Made by a program: the position numbers and the translations under genes. Below, one piece after another: positions 36,620-49,446 of a stretch of 64,000 nt of DNA (positions are counted from its first letter, which is position 1; every line of letters starts with the position of its first letter). The stretch comes from Gnetum montanum (taxonomy: Eukaryota > Streptophyta > Gnetopsida > Gnetales > Gnetaceae). The notes below the pieces were generated by a model that saw only the letters and a list, made by a program, of their open reading frames with translations, made no database searches and was not told where the DNA came from. The DNA is taken from the NCBI GenBank assembly GCA_015680685.1, contig MNCI01036287.1:489642-553641 (forward strand), written 5' to 3'.

Positions 36620-39600
36620 ATACTGAAAAGAATATGATGGCTTAGATTACTTTCTCCAATGACAATGCTAGTGAATGGTATATTGACAATGGATATTCAA
36701 GGCACATGATAGGTGACAAATCCTACTTCACTGACTTCACAAAACAAAATTGTGAAACAATCACATTTGGAGATGACATGGAAGCACCTATAATAGGTAT
36801 TGTTATCATAGGAGGTAAAGGTAAGGGATAACCAATTGTAAACAAAGTGTTTTTTGTTGATGGATTCAAACATAATCTTCTTAGTGTAAGCCAGATTTGT
36901 GATTCAAATTTTAATGTTACATTTTTAAAAGAAAGTTGTAGAATACAATATCTATCTACTAGAAATGTTGTGATTCAAGGATTTAGAAAAGGAAATGTGT
37001 ATACCACTATTTTTAAAAATTCTTATAACCTTGAATCCAAGTGCTTAGTAATTTGTGCATATGATATACATCTTTGGCATAGGAAGCTGGGCGACATAAA
37101 TAAGGAAATTCTTCAAATCTTGGTAGCAAAGGAAATGGTCCATGGTCTTCCTAAGCTCAAATATTTCAAAGAATATCATAAGAAAATTCCTTTATCACTT
37201 AGAAAGGAAAACAAACAAGGGTAAGATTTGGTAAAAAAAAAATTGTATTTCTACTACTCATCCCTTAGATCTACTTTATATGGATGTGGTTGTCCCAATT
37301 GAAACTCTTAGCTTGGGAAAGAAAAGATATTTTTTGATCATTGTTGATGATTATTCTTGCTTTACTTGGGTTTCCTTATTATATCACAAAGATGAGGTGT
37401 TTGATCATTTTTTGAGAATTAGTAATCAGATCTAGAAAGAAAAAGGATATGTTACTAAAGTCATCAGAAGTAATAATAGAGGTGAGTTCAAAAATGAAAA
37501 TTTTAAACTATTTTGTCAGATGAATGGTATTCTACATCAATTATTTGTTGCAAGAACTCCTCTACAAAATGGACTAGATGAATGAAAAAATAGAACCTTA
37601 AACAAGATGGGGAGAATAATGTTAAATGATCAAAGTATTCCTCCTCACTTTTGGACTGAAGCCATAAACACTAGTTATGTGTCCAACAGAGCTTTGGTAA
37701 GAATATTTACTTCTAAAAATCCTTATGAATTATGGTCTAGTAGAAAACCATTGGTAGCTTATTTTCATGCTTCTGGTTCAAAATGCTATATTCTAAATGA
37801 TAAAGATAACTTAAGAAAATATGATGTAAATACTGATAAAGGAATTTTCTTAGGATATTCTTTAGTTAGTAGGGCTTATAGAGTGTATAAAAAAAGAATA
37901 AATATGGTGGAGGAAACCATAAATATCAAAATAGATGATTATGACCTTAAATTTCTTCAACCTGATGATGAAGTTGTTCCAATTCAAAAACCCTCTAGCC
38001 CAACTCAAGTGCAAGATGATAAAAGTTTAGAATCTAGTAGTGATCATGAAGAAGAAGATAATGGTGATGATCAAGAGATATCTCCCACTCAATCAAAAAT
38101 CCTAGACTTAGCAAAACTCACTCTCTTAATGATGTCATTATGGAAGTTCAAGATGATGTTTGCACTAGAAGTCAAATCAAAGAGATTTGTGCTTTTTCCA
38201 CATATCTCTCCCAATTTGAACCCAAAACCTTTAAGAAAGCCAAAGTAGAGGAAGGATGGATTTTTGCTATGCAAGAAAAACTATCAATTTGCTAGAAATG
38301 ATGTATGGGGATTGACACTAAGGTCCAACAATAAACTTATTATTGAAACAAAATGGGTATTGAAGAATAAGATTGATGATAATGGAAACATCATTAAAAA
38401 AAAGGCTAGATTGATTGCCAACTGATAAAACTAACAAGAAGGAATTGATTTTGATGAATCTTTTGCTCCTATTGCTAAGCTAAAATCTATTAAACTTCTT
38501 CTTGCCTATGCTAGTATTAACAACATCAAGATCTATCAAGTGGATGTCAAAAGTGCCTCCTTGAATTGAACCATACAAGAAGAAGTTTACATTGAACGAC
38601 CTAAAGGATTTGTTGATTCCATTAAGCTTGATTATCTCTACAAGCTCAAGAAATATTTCTATGGTCTTAAACAAGCTCCAAGAGCTTGATGTGAAAGGAT
38701 TTCTAAACACCTCACATGAAATTGATTTGAAAGAAGTAAAGCTAAAGTTACATTATTTCTTAAAATATCAGGTAAATATCTTCTATTTGTTCAAATTTAT
38801 ATTGATGACATTATTTTTTGTGTCACTAGTGAAATTATTTTCAAGAAATTTTCTGATCTCATGCATTCTAAATTTGAAATGAGCATGATGGGAGAACTCA
38901 AGAACTTTATTAGGTTTCAAATCTATCAAATAGTTGAGGGAACCTTTATATTTCAAAAAAAAATATGCAAAAGATCTTCTACTTAAGTACAAACTAGTTG
39001 ATGTTAAAATTAAAGGTACTCCTATGTTTGCAAATTTTAAGCTTCTTAAAGATGATCAAGGTAAGTTAGTTGATCCCAAGCTTTATAGAGGTATGATTGG
39101 TAGTCTTATTTATTTAATTTCCAAGAGACTAGATATTGCCTTAAGTGTAGGATTATGTGCCAGATATCAGTCATCTCCAAAGGACTCTTATTACTGGGCT
39201 GTTAATGTATTTTTGACTACTTAAAACGTACTACTAACTAGGGCATTTGGTATCCAAAGGATTCCTCCCTTGATCTTGTTGGTTATTGTGATGTTGATTG
39301 GGTAGGTTGTTTAGATGATCATCGTAGCATGAGTGGAAACTATTTCTTCTTGGGGAGAAGTCTTGTTTCTTGGACAACCAAGAAGCAAACTTCTATGGCT
39401 CTCTTAATAGTAGAAGTTGAATATATCTCTAATGACAATTGTTGTGCTCAATTACTTTAGATGAAAAAAACTCTCAAAGATTTAGTAGTAAAAATAGACA
39501 TAACTTCTATTTACTGTAACAACAAGAGCACCATAAACATGATAAAAAATTGCATTCAACATTCTTATGCTAAACATATTGAGATTCACCATCACTTTAT

Positions 39601-39720
39601 AGAGAACATACACAACATGGTCATGTAGGGCTAATGTTTATTGGAACAGAAAGTCAACTAGCTGATGCCTTTACCAAATCTCTAGATGAATGTTGGTTGC
39701 ACCTCTATGCAAAGATTTGG
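36620..39720 (+). pseudogene. pol: Copia pol remnant (PR, integrase, RT, RNase H)
   Basis: PR reads WYIDNGYSRHM near 36680; the active-site Ser of the usual DSG is Asn. The GAG-pre-integrase domain follows with LWHRKLG near 37070. Integrase has IVDDYSCFTW near 37345 and a decayed Glu region near 37560, then an open 213-codon piece at 37607-38248. RT keeps YQVDVKSA near 38535 and YIDDIIF near 38800, and the later RT part is open at 38934-39224. RNase H reads GYCDVDW near 39280, then SWTTKKQTS and KHIEIHHH near 39580. Frameshifts and stops are scattered, including a missing start of RT. Confidence 0.85.
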
Positions 39721-39929
39721 GGATAGGACCTTGACCTATCATATAAGTCTTTTTATTCTTTCTACAACTCAAAATCAGACAAAAAAATATTTTTTCACTT
39801 ATGCATCTATTTAATGAGAGCTTTCTTCACCTTTTTGGTTATGTTCCAAAAGAAAAAAAAGTAGCTTATATATTGGAACAAGACTAACCCATTTTCTTAT
39901 GTTTTGAAAATTACCAAAAATGTGAAGAT

Positions 39930-40991
39930 TGTGGATGTTTTGGTATGTCAAAAGGTTAAGGAAAATGAAGAATATGATTGTTTTTATGGTTTTGTGATTG
40001 TTGTGTTTGCAAGATAAGAACCTGGATTAAGACAACAAGCTTTACAAAATTTTGATGAACATGGACAAGAAACTAAGATTTCAAAGGACAAAAGAAGCTA
40101 AAGAAAGAGATCTCTAAGAAATAGTAGCTATCTTCATATAATTAAAGGCAACAAAAAATAAGACATCTCTAAAAAATAGCCAACATCTTTTATCAAGCAA
40201 AGATGTCTTTCATTAGACAAAGACATCTTCACAAAATGTAGGCCAGTCATAGAAAGATGTCTTTCACTAGACAGAGATGTCTTTCCAAAATGGAGACCAA
40301 ATGTAGAAAGATGTCTTAGCCATGAAGAAGACATCTTCCATGACTATTAGCTAGTTGTTGCATGAGTTCCAAGATATATTTCGAAACATAGTGACTATAA
40401 GAAGACATCATTCTCATTAGGAAATGTGCAAGCATTTGTACTATCATTATTTAATCATTTGACAATCATTATTACTCCTCATTGTTCTATCTTTTGTCTA
40501 TTGTAAAGTGAGTTCTAGCTTAAGTACAAGGATTAGCAAGCCAAGTTGCATTCATCCCTTGTAATCATTATTCTCTTTTGTTGCCCTTAGGGGTTGATGT
40601 GCTTCTTGAGGGAAGGCATCTTGCTTGAGCTTGTTGGGATCCTATGAGATTGAGTGTTGGTGTACCACCACAACACTCCAAATTAGAGCTCAAAGTTGTA
40701 AAGGTAGTGGGATCCTTAAAACTAGATCCTAAGCTTGTTGTGACCTTGTGGAATTGAGTGGATGTTTAGTGTTGAATCACTCTAGAGTAGAGCTTAGAGC
40801 TTGTACAGGGTATGGTACTCTTCAAACCACAATTTGGAAGGAACAAAGTCCACAGGTGTGTTTATGAACTACCCTATGAGTGTAGACTATCCATGTTGGG
40901 AAACCACATTAAAATTAATGTGCTCTTTGTGTCAAAGAATTTTATTTGGGGAACTTATTCATCCCCCCCATTCTAAGTTTAATAATCCTCA
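39930..40991 (+). repeat. 3' LTR of the copia element
   Basis: It starts TGTGGATG and ends CCTCA, and is homologous to 34537-35605. Divergence is obvious to the eye throughout, so the insertion is old. Confidence 0.85.
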
Positions 40992-43394
40992 ATAGTAAGC
41001 AATCATCAAAAATAGCCAAAGATAGACATGAATCAACCAAATATAACATGCACAACAATTAAAATTAAAGATCATACAATAGGAGGCTTGCTTAGTGTGG
41101 ATCCTCTAGCATGGTGTCAAAGTGGCACATAGGAGGAAGAGGGGGTAGGTTCTTATTCTACAACACATCATCCTCATAATTCTTTAATATTTCCTCCTCC
41201 TAGAATTATTGTTCCTCCTCCTAATGCCTTTGCTCCTTCTCAACTACCATTGCTATGGCCCTGGCTTCCTATTCTTGTTGCTTATCTACAAGAACATCAA
41301 TCGTAAAAACATAGAACAACTTAGCACATTTTGTCTAAAATAAAACATGTAACTAACTTAAAATCATAACTTTAAAATAGGTTCATGAAACAAAAAAATA
41401 AGACATAACATATCTCTAACATCATGACATACATCTCTAAGTTTGATGGTCAATCTTTACCTCTTCATAGTCTCCTTAATCTCTAGTGCTATCTCACCTA
41501 CCAAGGGCCTCTTAAGCTTGGCCCTAGCTATCCCCTCAACCTATTTACATAACTTTCAAGCATTCTTGATGCTAGATGATATCATAAAAGGTTCCATCTC
41601 AATTCCGTTAGGGAATATACAATGCCTACCACTAATTCACTTGGTAGTGACAAACAACAAATCACCCATAGCTTCTGGTAGGTCTTGGGCCTATGTGGTT
41701 GGAGCAAGGAGATTTACCCAAGGTTTGGTGAGTTGGGATGGATCTTAAGTAACCCATCATCCACCCTTCCTCACCACTAGGAACTCCAAAAACCTCCATA
41801 GGTAAGTTACAAAAAGTGTAAAGTGAACATGGCACTTCGTAGTAAGGTTGTTATGAAGCTATTGAATCTACCACTAGATCCTAGAAACTAAGTGTGTAGC
41901 CTAGTTGAATTGAGCATCCTCAGTGAGTACTTGCTTCATTGCCCAATCTTGCTCCACATTTGAGATCTTCCCCTATGATAAAAATATAGGAAATTCCTGG
42001 GATTGGAACAAAGAATACATCTCTCTAATCAATGATGACTTGATCTATTTTAGAGAGTATCCCTTAGTACCATGACAAGCATTTAACCACTCTTCTACTT
42101 CCTTTTGGTGATCCACCTCCCTACCTACTTTGGTGATAACTGGTATGTCATCATTTGGAATGCCAAAGAGATCACTGAAGATGGATGCACTAACCTTCAA
42201 AACAGTGGTCACACCATGGAATTGAGTGGTGTACTTCCTAACTCCTTGGCTAAAGGATTTAATGAAGAGGTCAAATAGGCCCACGTGTATAACTCTCACA
42301 TGTATAACATCAGGTGCATGATTTGATAGCTAGTCTTATGAGGATTTCACCTCACCAAACTTGAGGATCAAGGTCTCCTTAGAATGTCCTAAAGTGATAA
42401 TCATAACTTTAACTTATTACGAAGCCTCTGTAACATAACAAAGGATAGCCCATTAGCCTTAGTGTAGGTGAATTATAACTAAGTTAAAACACAATAGAAT
42501 ACAACTACTTAAATAAGTGAAACAAAAAATAACTAGAAAAATGGTAGCACATGAATAACTTAAAATCAACAAAAATAAAAACACTCACTTTGTCTATTCG
42601 ATGCAAGCATCCTAGGAGGTGTAGGATGTGGGTTTATGTCTAAGTCATCAAGGGATGGATTGGTCTACTAGCTATTCATCATCCCATTCCCTAAGCATCT
42701 CGTATAAGCCTTAGGGTGGTTTTCAATGCTACCTTTGAAGTCATCCTCCTACTATTCCAATACCACAAGCCTCATGTTTAGGCTTTTGTTGAACATCTCT
42801 AAAGCTGTGTGGGCTAGTAGCAAGAGTTTGCCACCTCTAATTAAGCCTTGATCATCCATCCTAAAACTATAGATAAGTGAACAAAAAAAATTGTCATAAC
42901 TTAAGTTCATAATGATAGAAAATAACCATAAAACAAAGACAACCTTACTTATTCCTCTATGTGATAAACGGTGCCTGAAGGGTTTTGGAACAATGTATGT
43001 GCATGGTGGCCAATAATCAAACAATGTATTAATTGAATTTAGGCATCTCCCAAATTGTGGACAATTTGTGAGTATCCATTAGAGTAGTGCTATCATTTTT
43101 CTCTCCCTTAGTGCAAGCGTTAGGTTCATCCATCAAGAACTTGATGATTAATTTAGAAGACCTAGGCAAGATGGTCTCTATGATTATTATGGTAGTCTTA
43201 GTCATCAAGTGTGACCAAACCATCATACTAAAGTTCTGTAAGAGAGAAGTAAGAAAGTCTTTGGCCCCTAGCCTAAACCATATTTTGGTGCAATCCCACT
43301 CCATGTCTAGAACTAGGGAGTTAGGACCAGGGAGGTGGATGAAAAATAAGAGTCCCATTATTTCTATGACCCCAAAGATGGGCTTAAAGAAAGC
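40992..43394 (-). pseudogene. Antisense accessory gene, copy B, 5' part
   Basis: Exon 2 lies at 43394-42955, with FKPIFGVIEIMGLL, then WFRLGAKDFLTSLLQNF and HTLFQNPSGTVY. The HAD motif-1 Asp is Glu and motif 4 reads Gly-His in place of Asp-Asp; the GT donor has become GA. Exon 3 is near 42865-42600 (MDDQGLIRGGKLLL matches FIRDGQLLGEGD). Exon 4 is near 42430-41700, with VSASIFSDLFGIPNDDIPV aligning to the middle domain of the young gene. Exon 5 is probably around 41300-41100 but is not clear. The copia element separates this part from exons 6-8 at 34536-33294. Confidence 0.75.
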
Positions 43395-43399
43395 CTTAT

Positions 43400-45100
43400 A
43401 ACATCCAACACACAACTGTTATGACCATGAAAAATAAAACTAAAATAAAAAATAAAAACTAGAGTAAAATACATTAAATTAATAACAAAATACATTGCAA
43501 CCACTACATTAAAACTTATAGCCTTATAATCATTAAAAATAGTAAACAACACTTAACCAAAATTTGAAATAGCTTACATCAGATGAAAATTTAACACTAA
43601 AATCAAAAAAATGACCCAAGTTTAACACTTAGAAAAAATTTGAAATAAAACACAAGTTTATAATGAAGATTCAACCAAAATTCACACTTTACATCAAAAC
43701 GGCCATTGGAAAACACTTATGAAAAATATGGAAAAAAATTTATTTCAATCCAAATAGGTTATAACCACTTTCCAACATTCCAAAATATCCTCGAGATCAT
43801 GGGATGTTGCAGAAATTTTTTTTTCTTAATTTCAACGTTGCCCATCTTCATAGGGGTAAATGTGTAATAGCATTGTAACCATGATTTTGTGCAACCAAAT
43901 GGAAATTCAATGATTTCATAGCCATTGGAATTGTAAAATAATGAACTATAACACCATAATAAGAGAATGAAAAATTATTAACCATATTTTCATAAAAAGT
44001 TACAAAATTGACCTGAATTGTGACTTTCATGCCAAAACCCATTTTCATGCAAGAGGATGAAAATGGCCTTATCAGTCAAACTGTTTATTAGAATTTAGTT
44101 ATTCAAGATTCATTGGAATGATTGAATTGTAAAATAAAAACTCATAACAATAGAACTTAAAATTTCTCAACCATTCACTATGGAAAAAAAATGAACATTT
44201 TAGATAGAAGATGGCCATAGGACAAAAAAATCACTTGACATATCTTGAGTAAAACAACCATAGGAAATTATCCATGAAGTGAAATTGAGTGATTCAAAAA
44301 TCTGATTAATAAAAAACCAATAGAAAATAACTGTGTATCCTTAGAAAAGTTAAAAACCCAACCATTTACTTATAGAAAAAGCCAAAGTTGGTATTGCTTT
44401 ATTGGGTGGAAAAAGCAAAAAGATGCATGAAAATTATGGGAAAAACATTTAAAATTCAAAATAACCATAACCCAAAGTCCAAGTAACACTGAAAATGAAT
44501 AAAATGGCCTATATATATGATAATATTTTCAAGGAATTTAAAAATAACAAATATACAAGCATAGATTTGAAAAATAGAATAGAACCAAAAAAAAAAAAAG
44601 AAATAGAATACATGAAAATGTGAAAAACTAGCAAGAAATTAGTTCCTACGAAAAATAGTGGTAGAGACTTCCCAAATTATTGGATGAGGTAGATGTGTTA
44701 GACTCTAGGTAGTGGTGTCTACATCCTCCAATGTAGGATTCCTTATAGGAGCCACCTTCTTCTCCATGATGCCAAAAATAGGTGTTGAAAAGTGTAGAAA
44801 ATCCTTGAACTTTGGTAGTCCTGGTGACTACACTAGTGTTAGTACCATAAGAAGTGATCACTATGCTAAATATGGATATCAATGAAAGTAATAGAAATCC
44901 AACCAATTAATAGTGGTAAGAAAATATGGAACAATAATGATGTTTGTCGAGTTTTCCAACTTAAATCAGTTTTAAACCTAAGCACACAAGTAGAAACCCT
45001 AGTTTGCATTTGGAACTCCTGTTATCTTAGCTTCAAAAATTAGAAACTAGGGACTAAAAATGGTTATGTGAACTTTGGCACAAAAAAATTGCTAATATTG
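43400..45100. other. AT-rich 5' flank of the copy B antisense gene
   Basis: No RT-like coding sequence is present where the young element has pol about 800 bp from exon 2. An 86-codon minus-strand frame at 44906-44646 is unrecognised. The region is A-rich with loosely repeated aaaatggcc/aaccata words. Confidence 0.4.
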
Positions 45101-48100
45101 GATGGGTCCTACTAACTACTCCAAACAATAAGGTAAAAATCATGACTATGCTAAGCATCTTTGGTGTTCCAAACTAGACTACATTGGGATGACACTTATG
45201 GAAACCTTGTGACTAGTCGCACTTTCATACAACCTTAGTTTAAGCATCCTACAATCTTAAAACTTGGAAAAATGTATTAATTTTGACAAAATATGGGTGA
45301 ATACACTAGGAAGAACCAAGGACTAAGTTTGGCTAGTGTAGTCCAAGCTAAGGTCCATCATAGTCTAAGATGAATGGACTTTTCTCAGCCCATCCAACCT
45401 CTAGTTGACTCCAAATCAACTATGGAACCTTGCAAAACCATATCCAAAGCTCTCAATAGCATAAAAACTTGGTCAAATATATCCAATTGTAAAAAAAATC
45501 CAACATTTCTTATGACTACATTAGGCTAGCGTAGTCCTAGTGAGTGCCTAGCATAGTCTAGTCTAACATCTTACTTCTGTCTAGTCCTAGGCCAATCATC
45601 CACCTCATTCAACTTCTAATGAACTCTGAATTGACATACCATTCCTCAAAACCCTAGCATCTACTTCTAGAAATCTGAGAAATGATCAAATGAAGTAAAT
45701 GATGGCACATTTTTCATCTTCCTTGGACTATGCTAGATGGAGAGGTGGGACTATGTGAGGCTAGCATAGTCCTTGCCTAGGCCCAGTGTAGTCCCATTCA
45801 AACTTATTAAAAAATGTAAAAAAATGTGCAAATTGACCTAGAAAACCCTAAAACCATAGTTTATGCCTCTACAATCATGAAAACCTATCCATTTTCATAA
45901 TTTTGACACCCATTACTTGAATGCATTGATGGAAGACTAGGACTACACTAGGCCAACATAGTCCCAATCCAAAGCCCAACGTAGTCTATTTTAAGTTCTA
46001 AAAATCCACCAAGAAACCATGAAAGTTAACCTTCAAAAAATCTTAGAACTCCATTTAGAGCTATCTAACAATAAATTCTATAGGTTTCACCATTTTAACC
46101 ATCACAATCTTGGACTACGCTAGGGGAGATGAGGACTATGCTGGGCCAACATAGTCCCAATCTAGGACAAATGTAGCCCACTTAAAAACATATAAAAAAT
46201 ATAAAAAACCATGAAAATTGAAATTTAAAAACCTTAGAATGCCATTTGGAGCTAGTTAACCATAGAACCTACAATTTTTCAACATTTTTTGAATCTTTCA
46301 CCATGACTACCCTAGAGGGATTAGAGGACTACGTTGGGCTAGTATAGTCCCAACCAAAGCCAAATTTAGTCCATAAAAAAGTATTTGAAAATAGTCCTAT
46401 ATGCCTAAAAATATATTTGAAAAAATCCCAAAAACCTTTCCCAAGATTTTATGACCTCAAAACTTCCTTTTTCCACCATTTCTAGCCACTTCCACCTTTA
46501 CTACATTGAGGCAAGGTGGGAAATACACTAGGCTAGCATAGTCCCTCTCTAGACCTTGCATAGTCCATAAAAAACTAGTAAAAGTTATCCAAGATTGACC
46601 TAACTTTAATGCTAGTAAATCCTAAAACCTTACATAATCCCTTCTAACTCCAAAAACTTTCATTTCCACCACTTTTTCTCATTCCCACCCTCCCTACGTT
46701 AGATGGAGATTGGGAATATGCTGAGCCAATGTAGTTCCTACCTAGGCATAGCATAGTCCCTCAAAATTGGATGAAAACCTGCTAAAAATCACCTACGTTC
46801 ATTTCTAGAAAATCCTAGAACCTTGTTAGAAACCTCTATTGATCATGGAAATTCCTACTAATCATCCTAAGACTAGACCACATTGATGGGAAGTTGGGTC
46901 TTCGTTGGGCTAGCATAGTCCCACTCGAGGCCCACTGTAGTCCACTTCTTGACTTCCAAACCAAGCTAGATTCAACTAGAAAACACCATGTTTCAACTAG
47001 AATAATTTTTTAGGATACATTGAGATCATCATACATCGAAATGGAGATAAAATTTATTATTTTTGGGCTCCCATACATTGACTATGCTAAGGAGAGACTG
47101 GGACTATATTGGGCTAGTGTAATCCCTCTCCAAGCCCAGCATATACTACATAAACTTATTCAAAAATTGATGAAAGTAGCTTAAAATTCACTTCTAAGAG
47201 TCCTAGGGCCCACCGAAGTCGTATTTGGCATGAAGACCCAATTGTTTTAGCTCTCTCATTTGACTATGTTGAAGGAAGAATGAGACTATGCTAGGCTAGT
47301 GTAGTCCCTCTAAAACCCTAGTGCAGTCCATGTGAAGTTGTTTAAAATTTGACAAAAAGAATAGAAAATCCACTTTTGAAAAATATTATAGCCTCACCAG
47401 GGACTATTTTACCATGAAATTCATCTTTTTCAGCAATTTTTGATCATGGAAGCTTGAGCTATGCTGAAGGATACTAGTACTACATTGGGCTAGCATAGTT
47501 CCTCTCCAAGCCTAGCATAGTCCCCATAAAATTGATTAAAAATTGTACAAAATTACTCAAAATTAACTTCTAGAAGTCCTATGGTCTATTGGAGTTGATT
47601 TTAGTAGTAAAACTTAGTTTCTTCAACTTTTGGAATTGAACTATGCTAGAGAAGATTGGAACTATCCTTGGCCAACATAGTCATTACCTAGGCCCAATGT
47701 AGTCCATTTCAAAATAGCTAAAATAGCTCTAGAACTACCCAAATTAACTACCAAAAGGATCCATAATCCTACGAAATCATGCCTAGATTCTAGAACCTTG
47801 GGGAACAAGACAAACTTCATTCTTTTTAAAATTTTTCCAAATTGGAATCCTTGACTATGCTAGGAACTACATGCCTAATGTAGTCCCATGGTATTGGATC
47901 ATCCAAGCTCAAATAGGCATGAAAGCTAGCAATTTTTGCATGAAAACTCTAGCTGGCAATACTAGTGAACTTTGAAGTCCATTAGGACAATCAATTGAGC
48001 TCTGAAACTTACAAAAATCCATTTTTTATTCACAAATATGCTAAGGAAACTAAGGACTACATTGCACTAGTGTAGTCCTAATTGGGAGGAAAAATGTAAC

Positions 48101-48268
48101 AAGAAAAATTGACAGTAAATAGCTTAGAATGGCCAAAATTGACCCAGAATGACCAAAACCTTGCCCCCATGGCTCCCCATTGTAAATTTCACTATATTTT
48201 GATCCTAGGAATTACAAAAACTTAGTCATTCCTTGTGACTATGCTTGAGCCTCTTAGGCCAATGTAGT
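45100..48268. repeat. Degenerate ~190-bp tandem array of 'ggactatgct ... agcatagtcc' units
   Basis: About sixteen units recur roughly every 180-200 bp, for example near 45725, 45930, 46115, 46300, 46500, 46690, 46870, 47080, 47265, 47455 and 47637. Each has ggactatgct, about 15 bp, gggactatgctgg, gctagcatagtcc, then a word like aggcccagcgtagtcc and an A-rich stretch with ccctaaaacc. The direct and inverted words can pair. The same words form the probable U3 of copy A at 5.2-6.0 kb, so this is likely a U3 or 3' UTR expansion of a related element. The young element is inserted in its last unit. Confidence 0.8.
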
Positions 48269-49007
48269 TGTAACGACGGAAAACGTCGGCAGCTGGAAAT
48301 ACCGACCGAGATTCCGCGTACACAGTTTTTACCACGGATCCGCGCGAGGGCTAAGCTGGAAAACGAATCCGCGGTGCCCTGAACGGTCTTGTCGATCAGA
48401 CAGGGACTTACGGGTCAGTAAAACAATGATAATTGTAGATCGACCGCAAAAACGGTGGGATAACGATGTGTGTGGACCACCACGAAGATAACGCCGAAAT
48501 GCCGAAAAGATGCAAATCGGGAGCAGAAAATCGTGCAATTTACGAAGATCAAAGATCTATGTTCCAATGCCAAATGGAATATGTGATTGGATGTATACAA
48601 TGTTACAATGGGAGGAAATTCCCAACAAATTGAGTACAAAGATGAGCACAAAACAGCAAGAAAACTGTCTGGACAGAAAACCGGATCTACCTTTTGGACC
48701 AAGGCCTAGATGCAGAAATGGTCAAGCAATTTCCGTTCCGCTTCTCGGCTTCAGATAGATCTGCTGCTAGGAGCTCGTGCGTGCTGTGTTCTGTTGCTGC
48801 TGAAGAATGATGTCTGCGGCCAAGAGGTTGCTCTTGTTTCTCTGTTTCAGGGCGATAAGTTTCCCTTGCCCAGAAAATGCTCTTGTCCTCTTGGTCTCTG
48901 TCAAAGTGCTAAGCGCCCTGCTAACTGCTGGTTTCTCTTTTTGTCAAAAAGTCCAGTCTCCTGTATATTTGTCAAAAGTCAGTCCTCTGTATATTTGTCA
49001 GTCGGAG

Positions 49008-49015
49008 TATTTATA
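49008..49015 (-). promoter_or_regulatory. TATA box of the LTR promoter
   Basis: TATAAATA on the minus strand (tatttata on plus), in sequence otherwise rich in GC. It is placed where U3 meets R, and transcription would run leftwards. Confidence 0.65.
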
Positions 49016-49446
49016 GACCACGACACGCGCAACCCTGATGATGTGGGCCCGAATGTCGCGGATCCTGTTGGCGCGATTCTTTTACGTCGAACTGCGACTA
49101 TGCACAACACGCTCATCGAACTGCGACTACGCACAACACGCTCGTTTGCGTGCTGTGCGTGTAAAGAGCGGGCCCATGGTAAACATGTCTCGGCTGCGTT
49201 TGCGCTCATTCGCGTTGCGTTGCGTGTATGAGTGCAAGCTTGATGTAACAACCACGCGCTCAGGCTTGTTTTACGCTTATCACGCGACTGTGCGTGACGT
49301 AGCGTAAGTGAGCGCGCACTTGCATTCTGACCTACGCACAAGTATGCATCGCTGCGTAAGGTGCGTAAAGATTGGTAATCAAGCGCCGCGCGAGAACAAG
49401 TGTCGACCCGTCGTGTCTTTCTGGATTTTCCCCTTAACTGTCCTAG

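Larger units (their letters stand above)
34537..40991 (+). mobile_element. Ty1/copia LTR retrotransposon, decayed, inserted in Tat copy B
   Basis: Two LTRs of 1069 and 1062 bp flank gag and pol remnants in copia order (PR, integrase, RT, RNase H). The flanking five bases are gtagt on the left (34532-34536) and atagt on the right (40992-40996), a target duplication with one G-to-A change. The initiator-Met-type primer site sits at 35608. The element splits the antisense gene of Tat copy B. It is therefore younger than copy B, but its coding region is full of stops. Confidence 0.9.
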
